From: Vibrio sp. FE10
GTDB taxonomy: Bacteria; Pseudomonadota; Gammaproteobacteria; Enterobacterales; Vibrionaceae
Assembly (NCBI RefSeq): GCF_030297155.1
Contig: NZ_AP028067.1
Span: 1,550,001 to 1,614,000, forward strand
Direction of reading: 5' to 3'
Length of the DNA stretch: 64,000 bases
The translations under genes were made by a program, and so were the position numbers. Below the pieces are notes generated by a model, which was given only the letters and a program-made list of their open reading frames with translations, was not told where the DNA came from and searched no databases. Positions within the stretch are counted from its first letter, which is position 1. Every line of letters begins with the position of its first letter. Below are positions 62,149 through 64,000 of the stretch, one piece after another.

Positions 62149-62260
62149 CTTACGTAAATTAAGGCCAAGTCGAACGCGACTAAATATTTTGACTCATAGG
62201 TCAATGTGATTTATTTTTAGCGCTAATGTTCAACTCGATACAAATATAAGGAGGATTCTT

Positions 62261-62341
62261 ATGAAAGTGTGTAAATTTAACTTTGCGCATATTTTTTGGT
62301 ACGACCAAAACTCAAGTTTTAACACTATCGTGCTACGATAA
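62261..62341 (+). CDS. 26-aa leader peptide upstream of ABC-F
   Basis: ATG at 62261 is preceded by AAGGAGG at ideal spacing. The peptide is MKVCKFNFAHIFWYDQNSSF and then NTIVLR. Its codons for NSSF (62311-62320) make the RNA segment CTCAAGTTTT, complementary to AAACTTGAG at the ABC-F ribosome site. Length and position match antibiotic-sensing leader ORFs of other ABC-F and erm genes. Confidence 0.7.
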   Translation: MKVCKFNFAHIFWYDQNSSFNTIVLR

Positions 62342-62461
62342 CCAAAACTTGAGCGAAGCATTTAAAACTAAACTTCTATAGAGTTTCTTCTCTCTAGTTT
62401 ACTTGGTTGTTGTCAGCAAATGACGACAGCGCATTCTTGCGCTTGAAACTTGAGTAAACAA
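62311..62461 (+). promoter_or_regulatory. Attenuator-type leader with alternative pairing
   Basis: CTCAAGTTTT (62311-62320) can pair with AAAACTTGAG (62344-62353), or its first nine bases with AAACTTGAG (62446-62454), which contains the GAG of the ABC-F ribosome site 8 bp before ATG 62462. A GCGC hairpin (62430-62443) and a TTGTCA/TGACGACA hairpin lie between. Ribosome stalling on the leader would free the start. Confidence 0.65.
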
Positions 62462-64000
62462 ATGACTACATTAATATCTACATCATCTATTTCTTACGAT
62501 CTAACATCATGCCGCTTATTTGATGGGCTTTCTTTCACCATTAAAAAGGGTGACCGTATTGGCCTAATTGGCAGCAATGGGTGTGGAAAAAGCACCTTAC
62601 TGCGTCTATTAAACAAAGACTTACCTGACTATGTTGGCAGTGTCTCATTCGCCTCTTATGCCGAAGTCGCGCTTATTGAGCAACATCTCCCTAAACGCCT
62701 GTTGAGCATGTCGATGCTTAATGCTGTTATCGATAATCTCCCATCTGAGATTCAACTCTCTGAGCAATGGCGCGCTCAAATCATCTTGTCTAACTTAGGC
62801 TTTGACGAAAGCTATTGGGATCAGTCGATTGATACCTTAAGTGGCGGTCAATACGCGCGAGTCTTGGTGGCAAGAGCCTTAATTGTCGAACCTGATGTTC
62901 TACTGCTAGATGAACCGAGTAACCACTTAGATTTGCCAACCTTGCTTTGGTTAGAGCAATTTCTTATGGATTGGAAAGGCTACTTTGTGATGGTGTCACA
63001 TGACCAAAGGCTACTCGACCATGTGACCAATTGTACTTGGGTGTTACGTGACAAAAAACTGCAATACTTCAGCCAAACCTGCACTGAAGCAAGAAAGGCG
63101 TTAGAAGAGAAAGATCGCGCTGACGCTGAAAGGCAAGAAGTGGAACAAAAAGAGATTAACCGCATTGAAAAGAGCGCGCAGCGCTTAGCTATTTGGGGTA
63201 GGGATTTCGATAACGAAGGCCTAGCTCGCAAAGCCAAAAGTATGGAGAAACGTGCTGCTGGCTTGCGAACGACCATGACGCGTTTGGATACGATTGAACC
63301 ATGGACACTAAGCCTGTCAGGTGAGTCGATGAAAGCTAATCGCTTACTTGAATTAGCGTCGGTGCCAATAGCAGCCGCGCAAGACCAAGCGCCACTGTTT
63401 GAAGTTCTGTTCCAACAAGTCAAAAGTGGCGATCGTGTCGCTATCTTAGGTAAGAACGGTGCAGGTAAGTCTTCATTGTTGCAGGTGTTATGGGCAAGCT
63501 ATCAAGCCTCTCACCTCGAAGATAATGGTTACTTTCATCCTCAAGCCGATGTGGGTTATTACGACCAAAGCTTGAACCAATTGTGCGATGAGCACTCATT
63601 AATAGACTCGCTGTACCCGTTTTATCCTGTGTCGCAGGAAGCAAGAAAAATGGCTCTGATCAGCGCTGGTTTTTCTTATGAAAGACACGATCAAAGGATC
63701 GCAGAATTAAGCGGTGGCGAGCGTTCTCGTTTATTGTTTGTCGGGCTATCTTTGGCTAAGTATCATTTCCTGTTGCTTGATGAACCAACGAACCACCTTG
63801 ATATTGAAGGCAAGGAAGAGTTAGCGCATTGCTTAACTCATTTTGAAGGAGGGCTGTTGTTGGTCAGTCATGATCGAGAACTCATCGAGAGTTCATGCAA
63901 TCGATTCTGGTATATCAATGATGGGCAGCTGGTGGAAATGACTTATTTAGATGCGGTTTATGAGGCCATGTCTGTCGGTAATCAGGTCGTTAGCTTAGAG
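62462..64000 (+). CDS. ABC-F family ATPase, truncated by window end
   Basis: 513 codons present, no stop. Two ABC domains: Walker A GSNGCGKST and GKNGAGKSS, signatures LSGGQ and LSGGE, Walker B LLLDEPSNHLD and LLLDEPTNHLD. The linker (about 190-270) is charged, with ARKAKSMEKRAAGL, a shape typical of ribosome-binding ABC-F proteins. No membrane domain. The leader peptide upstream suggests antibiotic-inducible expression, hence a ribosome-protection resistance role rather than housekeeping Uup/EttA. Confidence 0.88.
   Translation, partial: MTTLISTSSISYDLTSCRLFDGLSFTIKKGDRIGLIGSNGCGKSTLLRLLNKDLPDYVGSVSFASYAEVALIEQHLPKRLLSMSMLNAVIDNLPSEIQLSEQWRAQIILSNLGFDESYWDQSIDTLSGGQYARVLVARALIVEPDVLLLDEPSNHLDLPTLLWLEQFLMDWKGYFVMVSHDQRLLDHVTNCTWVLRDKKLQYFSQTCTEARKALEEKDRADAERQEVEQKEINRIEKSAQRLAIWGRDFDNEGLARKAKSMEKRAAGLRTTMTRLDTIEPWTLSLSGESMKANRLLELASVPIAAAQDQAPLFEVLFQQVKSGDRVAILGKNGAGKSSLLQVLWASYQASHLEDNGYFHPQADVGYYDQSLNQLCDEHSLIDSLYPFYPVSQEARKMALISAGFSYERHDQRIAELSGGERSRLLFVGLSLAKYHFLLLDEPTNHLDIEGKEELAHCLTHFEGGLLLVSHDRELIESSCNRFWYINDGQLVEMTYLDAVYEAMSVGNQVVSLE

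Noticed and set aside
1..64000. CRISPR arrays, tRNA and rRNA genes, prophage
   Set aside because: Looked for regularly spaced repeats of 28-37 bp, CCA-ending cloverleaf segments, rRNA motifs and phage structural genes; none seen.

Overview
Taxonomy and base character. Every protein I could place by family (VC0807-type membrane protein, NqrM-like, DUF3360, RcnR, DUF1289, FolX/FolM, CZB chemoreceptor) points to Vibrio, and the AT-rich intergenic style with many near-identical 'AAGGCCTCGC...GCGAGGCCTTTTT' terminators fits the Splendidus clade (inference; no search was possible). There are no rRNA, tRNA, phage or ribosomal-protein genes. The content is accessory or metabolic: many small regulator-effector pairs, as is typical of the second chromosome or a flexible part of the first.

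Layout. 1-5.4 kb: start of an alpha/beta hydrolase, a decayed WYL regulator, a DUF3360 permease, a YraQ-type permease/thioredoxin/SigZ cluster, and a Fur-box gene. 5.7-9.4 kb: a patatin lipase, a small unknown gene, and a folK-folX-folE-folM pterin operon. 9.7-19 kb: a lipoprotein-hydrolase pair, HAD dehalogenase, MetJ-controlled metQ, Tat-exported dienelactone hydrolase, pseudopilin-like protein, and an Lrp regulator divergent from a 603-aa PLP enzyme. 19-26 kb: GNAT, AraC, a CZB chemoreceptor with an IS630 copy inserted just before its start codon, then a second accD with a divergent LysR. 26-34 kb: YciI/HxlR, FUSC, GST, MFS, phosphoesterase and ArsR genes. 34-38 kb: a metal block with a Zur-boxed DUF1007-NicO operon, rcnR, and an unrecognised two-gene operon with two RcnR-type operators. 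38-50 kb: a two-component system, a frameshifted EamA exporter, a NifX-like/NqrM-like/DUF134 locus with a perfect palindrome, an ionotropic-glutamate-receptor-like channel, HU, VC0807 and an old yellow enzyme. 50-64 kb: Zur-boxed DUF1826, a WYL/VOC pair, a dCache chemoreceptor, LysR/MBL, a TetR-controlled SDR-lipase-lectin operon, TauD, and an ABC-F gene behind a leader peptide that can sequester its ribosome binding site.

Most interesting points. (1) The accD paralog carries Phe where E. coli AccD has Met203, the residue tied to andrimid sensitivity. (2) The ABC-F gene has a 26-codon leader ORF with a segment complementary to the ABC-F Shine-Dalgarno region. (3) Three RcnR-like operators define a small nickel/cobalt regulon that includes an undescribed 145-aa protein plus DUF1289, while the neighbouring NicO operon has a Zur box instead. 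(4) Five unrelated genes have short tandem repeats overlapping or abutting their stop codons. (5) The DUF134/NifX/NqrM-like locus has a 20-bp perfect palindrome as its probable operator.

Limits. Family assignments are from reading motifs, not from searches. Start codons were chosen from visible Shine-Dalgarno spacing. Operator calls rest on match to remembered consensus sequences.
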